Positions 17,967 through 28,112 of a stretch of DNA of 64,000 nt are shown piece by piece. The notes beneath the pieces were generated by a model. The model searched no databases. It was not told the origin of the DNA and worked only from the letters and a program-made list of their open reading frames with translations. The DNA is from JABDMH01 sp965223025 (GTDB taxonomy: Bacteria > Bacteroidota > Bacteroidia > Chitinophagales > Saprospiraceae), in contig CBDCVP010000023.1 in the NCBI GenBank assembly GCA_965223025.1, positions 248,001-312,000 on the forward strand, read 5' to 3'. The stretch's first letter is position 1; every line of letters starts with the position of its first letter. The position numbers were made by a program, and so were the translations under genes.

Positions 17967-19769
17967 ATGTGTCTTAGATTTTCACTCATTGGAATCATGG
18001 CGGTAGTCATCGGACTCTCTTTTCCGGTGCCAATACCTGCCCAATCAGAAAGCAACCCTTCCACCCAAAAGCCAAACATCGTCTTGGTGATCACCGATGA
18101 TCAAGGCAAGAATGACATTGCTTGCGAAGGCAATCCATATATTAAGACCCCCAATATTGATGATTTTCATGCTCAGGCAATCCGATTCATGAACTTTCAT
18201 GTCTCGACCACTTGTGCACCAACCAGAGGGGCTGTCATGACTGGTAGGCATACCAATCGCCTTAATGTATTTCACACCATCGCCGGAAGGTCCCTATTAT
18301 TTGAAGATGAGGTGGTCCTTCCGCAGGTCTTGGGTCAGAATGGCTACACCAATGGTATGTTCGGTAAATGGCATTTAGGAGATAACTATCCCTTTCGTCC
18401 GAAGGATCGTGGTTTTCACGAGGTGGTGAGACACGGTGGTGGTGGAATCTCACAAGGTCCTGATTTTTGGGGCAATGATTACTTTGATGATACCTATTGG
18501 CACAATGGAGTAGAAACAAAGTATGAAGGATACTGTACAGATGTATTCTTTAATCAGGCACTGGATTTTATCGAAGAAAACAAGGACCATCCCTTCTTCT
18601 GCTACATCTCGACCAACGCTCCACACGGACCCTTAAACTGCCCTGAAGAGTACATTGACCTCTACAAAGATCAAGAAAATCTACCTGAATCTATTCGTCG
18701 TTTCTATGGCATGATCACCAATATTGATGATAACTTCAAAGCCTTGAGAGAGAAATTGGCAAGACTGGGTCTGACCGAAAACACTTTGGTCATTTTTATG
18801 ACAGATAATGGCACAGCAGGTGGCCATCGGGTCTATGATGCAGGCATGACGGGTGGAAAGGGTTCTGTGACAGAAGGAGGTCATCGAGTGCCATTTTATA
18901 TGCAATGGCCTGGAGGTGGTCTCATTGGAGGCAAAGATATTTCTGAATTGACCGCCCACTACGATATACTCCCCACTCTGGTAGATTTGTTGTCCTTGCA
19001 ATTTACACCCGTTAAACCGCTCGATGGCCTAAGTTGGGTGCCTTTACTAAGTGGACATGCGACAAATTGGAAGAACAGGATCTTGTTCATGGATACTCAA
19101 CGTATGCAAAATCTGACCAAATACAAGGATTACACAGTCATGGATAAGGATTGGAGGCTGGTCAACGGCGATGCTCTTTACAATGTCACCAATGATCTCA
19201 AACAAGCACACAATATCATGGACCGTCATCCATTGGTGGCAGAGCGCTTGGCCGAGGGATATGAGAGATGGTGGCAGTCGCTGGTAGATGAAGGCGTGAA
19301 TGAACGATACGCTTATATCAAGGTGGGCACACCCTTTGAGAATCCATCGCGGATATCTTCCCACGATATGCTCAGCGGGAGGTGGGGACGTAGATGGCAT
19401 CAATATGGAGCGGTCACACCTCAACCCTCAGCAGGTCGTTGGAAGGTAGAATTTGCAGTAGATGGTGACTATGAAATCAGCTTACGAAGGTTTCCGAGGG
19501 AATCAGGCTTGGCCATCAACGAAGCATTTGAAGCTGCAGCAAAACCCCGAAGATTGGCATCTGCTATGCCAGCTAGTGAAAAAACCGATTTTGTGGAGGC
19601 ATTTCTGTTTGTGGGCAAGCATCAAAAAAGCGCAGACATCGAAGCCAGTGCAGAAGAGATCACTTACACTCTAGATATGGCTGCTGGTAAATATGATTTG
19701 GAAGCTTCTCTGATCGACAGTCTGGGACGAATCCATCCAGCGTACTATGTGTATATCGAAAAGATATAA
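17967..19769 (+). CDS. S1-family sulfatase with C-terminal accessory module
   Basis: A 600-residue sulfatase; signal peptide about 1-26 (VPIPAQ). Metal site ITDDQGKND and formylglycine site C83-A-P-T-R in TTCAPTRGAVMTG; alanine after cysteine is allowed by the C-x-P-x-R rule. FGKWHLGDNYPFRPKDRGF, STNAPHGPLN, MTDNGTAGG and GKGSVTEGGHRVPF complete the site. It is close in layout to the sulfatase at 5834 (same YFDDxYxxN and YEGYCTDVxF blocks) and shares its extra C-terminal beta-rich module (DYEISLRRFPRESG). It is downstream of another sulfatase by 17 bases and directly upstream of the hybrid regulator gene. Confidence 0.93.
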   Translation: MCLRFSLIGIMAVVIGLSFPVPIPAQSESNPSTQKPNIVLVITDDQGKNDIACEGNPYIKTPNIDDFHAQAIRFMNFHVSTTCAPTRGAVMTGRHTNRLNVFHTIAGRSLLFEDEVVLPQVLGQNGYTNGMFGKWHLGDNYPFRPKDRGFHEVVRHGGGGISQGPDFWGNDYFDDTYWHNGVETKYEGYCTDVFFNQALDFIEENKDHPFFCYISTNAPHGPLNCPEEYIDLYKDQENLPESIRRFYGMITNIDDNFKALREKLARLGLTENTLVIFMTDNGTAGGHRVYDAGMTGGKGSVTEGGHRVPFYMQWPGGGLIGGKDISELTAHYDILPTLVDLLSLQFTPVKPLDGLSWVPLLSGHATNWKNRILFMDTQRMQNLTKYKDYTVMDKDWRLVNGDALYNVTNDLKQAHNIMDRHPLVAERLAEGYERWWQSLVDEGVNERYAYIKVGTPFENPSRISSHDMLSGRWGRRWHQYGAVTPQPSAGRWKVEFAVDGDYEISLRRFPRESGLAINEAFEAAAKPRRLASAMPASEKTDFVEAFLFVGKHQKSADIEASAEEITYTLDMAAGKYDLEASLIDSLGRIHPAYYVYIEKI

Positions 19770-19794
19770 TCGAAGATATGTAACAAAAGGAGGA

Positions 19795-22700
19795 ATGGAA
19801 AAGGGTTTTTGCAGATCGTATCAATTCAAAAACTTTCTTTTTGGGCCATATGGCTGCGGTAGATCCATGTCCATCGGGTGCTTAGCTTGCACCATGCTCC
19901 TTTTGTTTTCTACTGTCGAAGGGCTAAAAGCTCAGCGTGAGCAGCTGGAATTTGTCCAGCAACTTACGATTTCTGAAGGTCTGGCCCATAATGGGGTCAC
20001 ATCTATCTTAGAAGATTCACGAGGATTTATCTGGATCGGATCTTACGATGGTCTGCATCAGTACGATGGATATGAAGTGAAGATATTCAAGAATCGGGTC
20101 GATGAGGATTTATTCGTGAGCAACCGGATCAGGACCATCAACGAAGATGCAAACGGAAATCTCTGGATTGGTACAGACGAGGGCATCTCGATCTACGATT
20201 ATAACCTAGACCAATTTCAAAACATCTACTCCAGTAAGGTGCAAAACAATGCACTCAGTGGTCCGATTGTTCGGAAGGTGGTGATCGACCCTATTCATGA
20301 CCTGGTGTTTTGCGCCACTGAAGATCAAGGTTTACTTCTTTTCGGGCGTGATTATGGATTCGTTCAGCAATACATGCCTTCCCCAGAACGGCCTCAGGTT
20401 GGGATTTCTATGTTTGACGGAATACACCTAGGTGCTGACAGCTATCTTTTTTCAACCTCAAGGGGGCTGCTGCTTTTTGATCTTTCGGAGGAGACGTATT
20501 CCACGGTGTTGGATAATCAAATCGAATTTTCTAGATCAATTTTGCGAATTGATAAAAACTCTTTGCTTGCTACCCTGGGTGAGGGGATTGCCATGATCAA
20601 TTACCAGGAAAAAGAGGGTACTTACGATTTTACACTGAAGTCGACGACTCTGCATGCCTATCAATTTAACAGTGCTGCTCTTGATGCACTCAATCACCTT
20701 TGGCTTGGTACGCTCACTGAAGGAATATTGCGCATAGATGATCTGAAAAGCCTCTACGATGGGCTGAACCCCAAGCCTTCCTCCTTTACAGCAGAAAAAG
20801 GACTCTTGAGGACTAGCTGCATCACACCCACCAGGAGTGGATGTTGGGTAGGTACCTTCAATAAGGGAGTTTTTCGTTTTGATCCCAGAGGCAACCCATT
20901 TAGGAGCTATCGTGCGGAGATGGGAATGGAACACGGGCTTCATTCCAATCAGATCCTGCATGTGGCACCGTTGGATGATCATCGCATTTATCTCGCTGCC
21001 AACCGAGGAGGACTGGCCCTATTTGATACCGACAAGGAGAATTTTGAGCCCTTGCCTTTTGACCTTCCATCAGCCCATGAGCTCAGAGTCGGTGCCATTT
21101 TTGTGGACTCTAAGCAGAATACGTGGTTGAAGCTTGGAGGACAATTGGGCTTGAGCAGGGTGGTCCATGGTCAGCGCTCACTTGATCCGGTAAGGAGTGA
21201 AAGTGTTCCAGCTATTAATACTACCCATACCCGTTCGATCTTGGAAGACAGAGAGGGGAATATCTGGATTTTCGGAAATAATGATGTGTATAGTATTGCA
21301 CAGAATGCGTCAAACGAGATCATCAGGATTGAATCACTCAATGATCATTCCTTTTTTAGAAATAACAAGATTGCGCTCACCAGGTGCCTTTATTTAGATC
21401 CAATTTTTGACTATCTCTGGATTGGGACCGATGCGGATGGTCTTTATAGAATCACTCTCGGCGCAGACCACTCACTACAAGGTGCCGTAGTAGAGCAATT
21501 TCTTCATGATAAGAATGATAAAAACTCAATATCAAGCAATTTTATAACCTGTATTGTCCGATTACCAAGTGGGTCACTGTGGTTAGGTACGGAGCGTGGT
21601 GGAATTTGCAAAGTAATCGACAGCCAGGCGACACCGAAATTTCAGTCTTTTTCTGAAAAGCATGGCCTGTCTAATAATGTGGTGAAAAGTATACAGTATG
21701 ATGAGGAGGAAAATCTTTGGATTGCCACCAATATTGGCCTCAACAGGTTTAGTACCAAGGACTATACCTTTAGGCGATTTACTAAGGAGGATGGGTTGGC
21801 TTTTGAGGACTTCGAATATGCTTCCGCACATCTGGATAACGGATTCTTTGTGTTTGCAGGACTTAGTGGTTTGTGTTATTTCAAGCCGGGAGAACTCCCT
21901 GACCGTGGAGTGCTACCAAATCTAGTTTTTGGTGACGTTAAAGTCTTCAACGAAACCATTATGCCAGGGGACACATTGGCCAATCGGGTACTGCTAGATA
22001 AACGTCTGAATCACGAGGATAAACTAACACTGCATCACGATGAGGACGCCTTTTCGATCGAACTCAAATCTTTGCATTTTTCGACACATGATAACCACTT
22101 TCTAAGATATCGTCTGATGCCCATGAGTGAGAAGTGGATCACGGTGCCATCTGATCAATACAACCTCTATTATAATGGGCTGCCTCCAGGAGCTTATGTA
22201 CTGCAAGCACAAGCATCTGATGCATTGAGAAATTGGACTGATCCCATCGTCCTGAATATTCTGATCACCCCTCCCTTTTGGAAGACAGCATGGGCTTATG
22301 TCTTATATTTTATCATGGCAGCTATACTCGTATCCATTGTGTTTAATACCGTTCTGAATATCCAAAAGCTTAATCACAAATTGGAGATCGAAAAGCTTGA
22401 AAAAGACAAGGTAAAAGAGGTCAATGCGGCGAAGCTCAGGTTTTTTTCAGATATTTCTCACGAAATAAAGACGCCGCTCACTCTCATTTCGGGACCGGTG
22501 GATTTATTGATCGAACAGTTTAAGAATAATTTCGACCTAAGTGATAAGTTGCAACTTGTCAAACGCCAATCAAAGAAGATTCTCCAACTCATCGATCAAG
22601 TGCAAGATTTTCAAAAAGCCGATGCTGAGGTACTTAAGATGCACTATTCTCGCTTTAACTTTAATGAATTTATTGGAGAACTGGTAATTAATTTCGAATA

Positions 22701-24000
22701 CGTTGCGAAAAAGGGAGATAAAGATCTGCAGATTACTGGACCTGATGAGGAAATATATATTTCAGGGGACAGGGATATGCTGGAAAAGATTTTTAATAAT
22801 CTGCTTAGCAATGCGCTGAAGTATACCAGTCCAGATGACACCATTCAAGTGGATTATGAGAGCCGTGGCAAGGACCTAATTGTTGCTGTAAAAGATACTG
22901 GGATAGGCATATCTGAGGATGACCTACCTCATGTTTTTGAAAGGTTCTATCGCTCGCATGGAGAGGAAAGTAAAGACACAGGCGGGTCGGGAATCGGATT
23001 AGCATTTACCCAGCGATTAGTCGAAATGCACTATGGTTCGATCTTGGCAACAAGCGAGCTGCACGAAGGTACCACAATCACCGTTTCCCTACCAATCGTC
23101 AAAGAACAGGTAATATCTGATGCAGCTGAGAAAGTCCGAAGGATAATGGTGGCTGAACACCAATATGCACCACATGAGAAGGTACTGGAGGATTTGGATG
23201 CTGACCAATTTAAAGTGTGCGGCGACTTCTCAGATGCGGTCGTGTTTTTGGTTGAGGACAATCATGATATGCGCCGGTTTGCCACGGAGGTATTATCTAA
23301 ATATTTCACTGTGTACAGTTTTTACGATGGACGGGAATGCCTCGAAGCGATGGAAGACCAGTGGCCTGATATCGTGATCAGCGATGTGCTCATGCCTAAT
23401 CTTAATGGTCTTCAGTTATGCAAACTCATTAAAGCTGATATTAAAACAAGCCACATACCCGTGATTTTGCTTACGGCTTGTGCAACTATTGAGGACCAGA
23501 TTCAGGGTATCAGAGATGGCGCCGATGCCTACATTGTCAAACCATTTAATCTGCTGCATCTGGTCACCAAGACTGAATCGATACTACTTAGTAGAAAGAA
23601 GCTTAGGGAAAGGTATCAGATTGGGATTCCGTTAACTCAGGAGCACAATAGGAATAATCGCAACGACAATGCTTTCTTAGAGAGGCTGTATAAATTAATG
23701 GCAGACAATCTGGATAACCAAGATCTGAATTTCGGAAAATTTGCCCGGGAGCTCTATCTGAATAGAACACATTTTTATCAGAAAGTCAAAGCACTCACCG
23801 ATCACACACCTTATGAACTCTTGAAGTCATATCGGCTCAAAAGGGCAGCAGAACTTTTGTCGCAAGAGGGCTTATCAGTCAATGAGACTTTCTTAAAGAC
23901 CGGATTTAAAAGTCGTACCCACTTTAGTAAGTTGTTTAAGCAGCGCTACCATGTTTCTCCCGGAAAATACGTGGCTAAAAAATCGACCCTGAAAAGATAA
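19795..24000 (+). CDS. Hybrid two-component system regulator (one-protein sensor kinase and AraC-type regulator)
   Basis: About 1401 residues, a PUL regulator of the HTCS class. Signal peptide, then a large periplasmic sensor of two seven-bladed propellers (repeats such as ILEDSRGFIWIGSYDGL and NEDANGNLWIGTDEG) and a Y_Y_Y domain (about 740-825). A transmembrane helix follows at about 832-855. HisKA has H889 in FSDISHEIKTPLTL; the ATPase has NNLLSNALKYT, DTGIGIS and GGSGIGLA. The receiver has D1197 in PDIVISDVLMPN and VKPFN. An AraC-type HTH ends the protein. It probably binds an oligosaccharide of the target glycan and activates nearby susCD and sulfatase operons. Start: ATG 19795 has AAAGGAGG almost touching it; ATG 19867 gives a neater signal peptide and is an alternative. 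Confidence 0.93.
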   Translation: MEKGFCRSYQFKNFLFGPYGCGRSMSIGCLACTMLLLFSTVEGLKAQREQLEFVQQLTISEGLAHNGVTSILEDSRGFIWIGSYDGLHQYDGYEVKIFKNRVDEDLFVSNRIRTINEDANGNLWIGTDEGISIYDYNLDQFQNIYSSKVQNNALSGPIVRKVVIDPIHDLVFCATEDQGLLLFGRDYGFVQQYMPSPERPQVGISMFDGIHLGADSYLFSTSRGLLLFDLSEETYSTVLDNQIEFSRSILRIDKNSLLATLGEGIAMINYQEKEGTYDFTLKSTTLHAYQFNSAALDALNHLWLGTLTEGILRIDDLKSLYDGLNPKPSSFTAEKGLLRTSCITPTRSGCWVGTFNKGVFRFDPRGNPFRSYRAEMGMEHGLHSNQILHVAPLDDHRIYLAANRGGLALFDTDKENFEPLPFDLPSAHELRVGAIFVDSKQNTWLKLGGQLGLSRVVHGQRSLDPVRSESVPAINTTHTRSILEDREGNIWIFGNNDVYSIAQNASNEIIRIESLNDHSFFRNNKIALTRCLYLDPIFDYLWIGTDADGLYRITLGADHSLQGAVVEQFLHDKNDKNSISSNFITCIVRLPSGSLWLGTERGGICKVIDSQATPKFQSFSEKHGLSNNVVKSIQYDEEENLWIATNIGLNRFSTKDYTFRRFTKEDGLAFEDFEYASAHLDNGFFVFAGLSGLCYFKPGELPDRGVLPNLVFGDVKVFNETIMPGDTLANRVLLDKRLNHEDKLTLHHDEDAFSIELKSLHFSTHDNHFLRYRLMPMSEKWITVPSDQYNLYYNGLPPGAYVLQAQASDALRNWTDPIVLNILITPPFWKTAWAYVLYFIMAAILVSIVFNTVLNIQKLNHKLEIEKLEKDKVKEVNAAKLRFFSDISHEIKTPLTLISGPVDLLIEQFKNNFDLSDKLQLVKRQSKKILQLIDQVQDFQKADAEVLKMHYSRFNFNEFIGELVINFEYVAKKGDKDLQITGPDEEIYISGDRDMLEKIFNNLLSNALKYTSPDDTIQVDYESRGKDLIVAVKDTGIGISEDDLPHVFERFYRSHGEESKDTGGSGIGLAFTQRLVEMHYGSILATSELHEGTTITVSLPIVKEQVISDAAEKVRRIMVAEHQYAPHEKVLEDLDADQFKVCGDFSDAVVFLVEDNHDMRRFATEVLSKYFTVYSFYDGRECLEAMEDQWPDIVISDVLMPNLNGLQLCKLIKADIKTSHIPVILLTACATIEDQIQGIRDGADAYIVKPFNLLHLVTKTESILLSRKKLRERYQIGIPLTQEHNRNNRNDNAFLERLYKLMADNLDNQDLNFGKFARELYLNRTHFYQKVKALTDHTPYELLKSYRLKRAAELLSQEGLSVNETFLKTGFKSRTHFSKLFKQRYHVSPGKYVAKKSTLKR

Positions 24001-24166
24001 TTAGATGTCATTTTAGCGCTCATACAATTGGTATACTTCCAGGATCGTAAAATCTTGTCTAGAATGGGTGGATAGAATAAAAGTTGTTCATGAAAATTTT
24101 ATATGTTGTGACTCAGAGAATGTCAACTCTAATGAATTTCTTTTCCAAAGTCACCAGAGCCTAAAT

Positions 24167-24844
24167 ATGCAACCCATGGCCAAAAACATCATGACACCCG
24201 AAATCGTGCAAAGAATTGATGATGCTGGCATAGTGGCAGTATTGATCATTGATGATCTCAAACATGCCGTGCCCGTTGCCCAAGCCCTCTTGGCTGGAGG
24301 TGTCGATACCATCGAACTGACCTTGCGTACTCCGGTCGCCATGGATGCTGCCCATGCCATCAAGAGGGAAGTTCCAGAAATCCTCCTGGGTTTTGGCACT
24401 GTGTTGACGGCCAAACAAGTAAGGGCGGTGGCTGATGTGGGTGCAGATTTTGCGGTTGCTCCCGGCTGTAATCCTGGAGTCATCGCTGAGGCAAAAAGGC
24501 AGGATTTATCGTTTGCACCCGGAATAATGACTCCCAGCGACATAGAGATTGCCATCCAACAAGGATGTCGTGTAATCAAGTATTTTCCTGCCGAGACTTC
24601 AGGGGGTATGAGTCACTTAAAGAGTATGGTGGCACCCTATCAATATTTGGGGTTGAAATTTATACCGCTAGGAGGCCTGAATATCTCGAATGCGCGCACT
24701 TACCTCGAGTCACCCCTGATTACTGCCATTGGAGGTTCATGGGTAGCCAAACGTACGCTTATACAAGCTGAAGACTGGGAAGCTATTACCGAAAATGCCA
24801 GAGAAATTAGAGCGCTAATCAAACAAATAAGAACAGAATCATGA
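24167..24844 (+). CDS. KDPG/KDPGal-type 2-keto-3-deoxy-6-phosphogluconate (galactonate) aldolase
   Basis: A 225-residue cytoplasmic class I aldolase of the KDPG/KHG family. The Schiff-base lysine is K138 in RVIKYFPAE, and the helper glutamate is E50 in TIELTLRT; GFGTVLTAKQ and FIPLGGLN are family blocks. It cleaves the 6-phosphate of a 2-keto-3-deoxy sugar acid to pyruvate and glyceraldehyde-3-phosphate. With the kinase that overlaps it, it would complete breakdown of 3,6-anhydrogalactose (or galactonate). ATG 24167 was chosen because homology begins there; an upstream frame extension to 24068 lacks family features. The stop overlaps the kinase start (ATGA), implying translational coupling. 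Confidence 0.9.
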   Translation: MQPMAKNIMTPEIVQRIDDAGIVAVLIIDDLKHAVPVAQALLAGGVDTIELTLRTPVAMDAAHAIKREVPEILLGFGTVLTAKQVRAVADVGADFAVAPGCNPGVIAEAKRQDLSFAPGIMTPSDIEIAIQQGCRVIKYFPAETSGGMSHLKSMVAPYQYLGLKFIPLGGLNISNARTYLESPLITAIGGSWVAKRTLIQAEDWEAITENAREIRALIKQIRTES

Positions 24845-25929
24845 ACGTGATAGTGACCTTTGGAGAAATTATGGGCCGCCTCGCTTCTCCAGCTAATATG
24901 CGTTTGCGTCAATCTCGAGGATTGGAGGTTACGTACGCTGGAGCTGAGGCCAGCGTGGCAGCTTCCATCTGTAATTTTGGGGGGAAAGCTCGCTATGTTA
25001 CGGCTCTACCAAGACATGCTCTGGCTGAAGCCACCATGGATTCCATCAGGGCCGTAGGTATTGACACCCAATATATCTTGCGTACGGATGCAGGAAGATT
25101 GGGATTGTATTTTCTTGAAACTGGTGCCAATCAGCGTCCAAGCAATGTGATTTATGATCGTGCTGGTTCAGCTTTGGCCATTACTTCTGCAAATGATTAC
25201 GACTGGGATGCCATCTTTGAGGGAACTCGGTGGTTACATTTAAGTGGAATAACACCAGCCCTTTCAAAAAATGCCGCCAACGCCACGTTGGTTGCCGCCA
25301 AAAAAGCAAAGTCCGCTGGTGCAGAAGTTTCGATTGATCTCAATTTTAGGGGCAAACTGTGGAACTGGGACACCTCAAAGACCTCGCGTGAGTTGGCGCA
25401 AACCACCATGCGGACCATCTTACCGTTCGTGGATGTAGTGGTAGGGAATGAGGAGGACTGTCACGATGTCTTAGGTATTCAGGCGGGCGACACAGATGTT
25501 CATGCGGGCACCCTCGACACATCCCGCTATCCAGATGTAGCTCGTCGGGTGGCAGAGCAGTTTCCGAATGTTTCAAAAGTCGCTATCACGCTGCGGGAGA
25601 GCCTTTCTGCCTCACACAATAATTGGGGAGCTATGTTGTTCGATGCCCGGTCGGATCAACCATTTTTTGCACCGCTGGACGTGAAGGGCCATTATCAGCC
25701 CTACCAGATAAAGAACATCGTGGATCGCGTCGGAGGAGGTGACGCTTTTGCCGGTGGTTTGATCTTTGCTTTAACCACACCCGAACTGCAGGAATCTCAG
25801 ACTGCAGTAGACTATGCTGTGGCAGCTTCCTGCCTCAAGCATTCGATCAAAGGTGACTTTAACTTTTCGACTAGAGCAGAAGTGGAAGCGCTCATGAAGG
25901 GATCTGGGTCAGGAAGAGTAGTACGCTAG
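24841..25929 (+). CDS. PfkB-family 2-keto-3-deoxy-gluconate/galactonate kinase
   Basis: A 362-residue ribokinase-family (PfkB) sugar kinase. VTFGEIMGRLASP is the typical N-terminus of KDG kinases, and VTYAGAEASVAASICNFG is the substrate-binding block. VDRVGGGDAFAGG carries the catalytic base D301. It should phosphorylate a 2-keto-3-deoxy sugar acid at C6 for the aldolase encoded just before it; the ATGA overlap of the two genes couples them. In anhydrogalactose catabolism this is the third of four steps. The stereochemistry of the substrate (gluconate versus galactonate form) cannot be decided from sequence. Confidence 0.9.
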   Translation: MNVIVTFGEIMGRLASPANMRLRQSRGLEVTYAGAEASVAASICNFGGKARYVTALPRHALAEATMDSIRAVGIDTQYILRTDAGRLGLYFLETGANQRPSNVIYDRAGSALAITSANDYDWDAIFEGTRWLHLSGITPALSKNAANATLVAAKKAKSAGAEVSIDLNFRGKLWNWDTSKTSRELAQTTMRTILPFVDVVVGNEEDCHDVLGIQAGDTDVHAGTLDTSRYPDVARRVAEQFPNVSKVAITLRESLSASHNNWGAMLFDARSDQPFFAPLDVKGHYQPYQIKNIVDRVGGGDAFAGGLIFALTTPELQESQTAVDYAVAASCLKHSIKGDFNFSTRAEVEALMKGSGSGRVVR

Positions 25930-26207
25930 AAGCGATGCGGGGTGATTATGATGATCTTGCGCTCCCTACCGTGATCGGTCTTCTGTGAGTTATGGTGGAA
26001 TCCCGACATTTTGGTTATAAAATGCCAAAATCAGGTGGAGTCACGGCCTTCTAAGGAGGTATGCTGGAAGGGCTTGTGGTAATCTACCATGCCACAACAA
26101 GGGAGGTAGGAAAATTAGAAGGAAATAAATAAAAATAATTAAAGGCCATCTTTCAGATTTAAATATCAGTGGCTGACTTAGTTTTTTTTATGCAAATCTC
26201 AAATCAA

Positions 26208-28022
26208 ATGAAACGAAACGGATTGATTATTCCGGAAGTATCTAGGAGCAATCCTTGGAGATACATCAAAAGGTGTATCAACGACCATTTCTCCGTCGTT
26301 GGATTATTATTCTTAACCATTTTTCCTCATGGAATATTGCAGGGTCAGAATAGGCCAAATATTGTGATCATGATGAGCGATGATCAAGGGTACGGAGATA
26401 TTGGATTTCACGGCAACCCTTACCTCCTAACACCCAACTTGCAGGCCCTCGCACAGAGCGGAATCGAAATGACCCATTTTTTCACGTATCCCAATTGTTC
26501 GCCTACTCGCGCTGGCTTGCTGACGGGCAGATATCCATATCGCACGGGAGTGGTGGGTGTGACACAGGTAGATCACTTGATGAATGCATCCGAGGTGACG
26601 CTGGCTGAGATTTTGGGTGATCACGGCTATCGTACGGGAATTTTTGGCAAATGGCATTTGGGTGACAACTATCCCATGCGGCCCACCGACCAAGGTTTTC
26701 AAGAGGCCTTGGTGCATAAGGGTGGTGGGATCGGTCAGGCTGCGGGACCACCAGGCAACACTTATTTCGATCCCATATTAGAACACAACAATGTGTCTCG
26801 AAGATATTCAGGATACTGCGATGACATCTTTACCGATGCTGCCCTTGAGTTTATTAGTGCCGAAACTGACCGACCATTCTTTGCCTATATCGCTACCAAT
26901 CTACCACATTTCCCCCTGCAAGTACCAGACTACAGGGCTGATCCCTACAGGGAGATGGGATTACATGAGGATAATGCGCGCACCTACGGCATGGTTGCCA
27001 ATATTGATGCAAATGTGGGTCGTGTGATGAAGAAACTAAGAACCTTGGGTTTAGAGGAAAACACCTTGGTTGTCTTTCTTTCTGACAATGGTCCCAGGCA
27101 TCGTCGAACTAAGAACGACGTGTATCCCGGCAGGTGGGTTGCCAATCTTCGCGGTACGAAAACAAGTGTTTATGAGTGCGGAACCAGGGTGCCATTTTTT
27201 GTAAGTTGGCCTGGGCACTTAGATGGCGGTAGACAGGACCATACGATGGGGGCGATGATCGACCTGTTTCCTACTATTTTGGATGCATGCAACATCAAGC
27301 CTCCAAAAAATGTCAAGATCGATGGTCAGACACTCTTGCCGATTTGGGAAGGTTTATCTACTGCCCACAAGGATAGGACATTTATTACACAGGTGCATTA
27401 TGGTCCTACGGTCTTTAAGTATCAGCATTTTTCTGTGCGTACACAGCATTACAAACTGGTCAGTCCCCATGATGATCCTCACCATATTTTGTATCAACCC
27501 AAGGATGAGGAACTGAGACAGACTTTGTCCAAACTGGAATTGTACGACATTGAAGCAGATCCAAGCGAACGGATCAATGTAGCAACGAAGTATCCAGAAC
27601 TCGTAGAAGAGTACCTTGCCCGATATGAAGCTTGGTATGATGAGGTGACTCAGGAACGCGACGCTAAAGGAATTCAGAGGATTCACCTTGGTGATCCGGC
27701 TCAGCCCTTAGTCAATCTATCGAGGTTTGATTGGGGTGGACCGAGGGTGATATCTAAAAATGCCCTTGGATACTGGCGGGTGCACACGGAGGCAGGTCGC
27801 TATGAAGTCTCGCTAGATTTGCCAAGAATCGAGGCGGATGGGACGGCTCACATTAAGTATCAAGATATGCATCTGACGGCTGGGGTGCGAAAAGGTGACA
27901 CCAGGGTGGTCTTCAGGGATGTGATGATCCCCGAGGGCGTGGGCAATTTTCAAGCCTATTTGAAGATCGAGCGGTTGGCTTCTGGTCCCCTTTTCGTAGA
28001 TGTGAGGCGCCTGGACATCTAG
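26208..28022 (+). CDS. S1-family sulfatase with C-terminal accessory module
   Basis: A 604-residue sulfatase with an unusually long N-region before the hydrophobic segment (about residues 28-47, ending ILQGQ). Metal site MSDDQGYGD, formylglycine site C97-S-P-T-R. IFGKWHLGDNYPMRPTDQGF, ATNLPHFPLQ, LSDNGPRHR and RGTKTSVYECGTRVPF follow. It groups by eye with the sulfatases at 5834 and 17967 (GDNYP, YSGYCDDIF) and also carries an extra C-terminal domain of about 150 residues (RYEVSLDLPRIEADG). ATG 26208 is preferred to GTG 26169. A hairpin directly after the stop separates it from susC. Confidence 0.91.
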   Translation: MKRNGLIIPEVSRSNPWRYIKRCINDHFSVVGLLFLTIFPHGILQGQNRPNIVIMMSDDQGYGDIGFHGNPYLLTPNLQALAQSGIEMTHFFTYPNCSPTRAGLLTGRYPYRTGVVGVTQVDHLMNASEVTLAEILGDHGYRTGIFGKWHLGDNYPMRPTDQGFQEALVHKGGGIGQAAGPPGNTYFDPILEHNNVSRRYSGYCDDIFTDAALEFISAETDRPFFAYIATNLPHFPLQVPDYRADPYREMGLHEDNARTYGMVANIDANVGRVMKKLRTLGLEENTLVVFLSDNGPRHRRTKNDVYPGRWVANLRGTKTSVYECGTRVPFFVSWPGHLDGGRQDHTMGAMIDLFPTILDACNIKPPKNVKIDGQTLLPIWEGLSTAHKDRTFITQVHYGPTVFKYQHFSVRTQHYKLVSPHDDPHHILYQPKDEELRQTLSKLELYDIEADPSERINVATKYPELVEEYLARYEAWYDEVTQERDAKGIQRIHLGDPAQPLVNLSRFDWGGPRVISKNALGYWRVHTEAGRYEVSLDLPRIEADGTAHIKYQDMHLTAGVRKGDTRVVFRDVMIPEGVGNFQAYLKIERLASGPLFVDVRRLDI

Positions 28023-28068
28023 GGCACTTCAGATATGGTATGCCCTTGATGCAAATCAAGGAAGTGCC
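28023..28068 (+). terminator. Nested stem-loop after the sulfatase stop codon
   Basis: It begins directly after TAG (28020-28022). The outer arms GGCACTTC (28023-28030) and GAAGTGCC (28061-28068) enclose an inner perfect stem CCTTGAT/ATCAAGG (28044-28050 and 28055-28061) with a GCAA loop. There is no T-run after it, so it may stabilise a 3' end or work with Rho rather than be a classic intrinsic terminator. It marks a transcript boundary before susC. Confidence 0.5.
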
Positions 28069-28112
28069 GATCTGTTTGTAATAAGACGACTACCCAATCC
28101 GCATATTGTATT

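Noticed and set aside
19747..19794. Earlier start of the hybrid regulator at 19747, overlapping the sulfatase end
   Set aside because: The added residues are basic and unlike a signal peptide; ATG 19795 or 19867 gives a better N-terminus.
22644..23261. Minus-strand open frames inside the hybrid regulator gene
   Set aside because: They are shadows of the kinase region in another frame, which carries all the expected kinase motifs.
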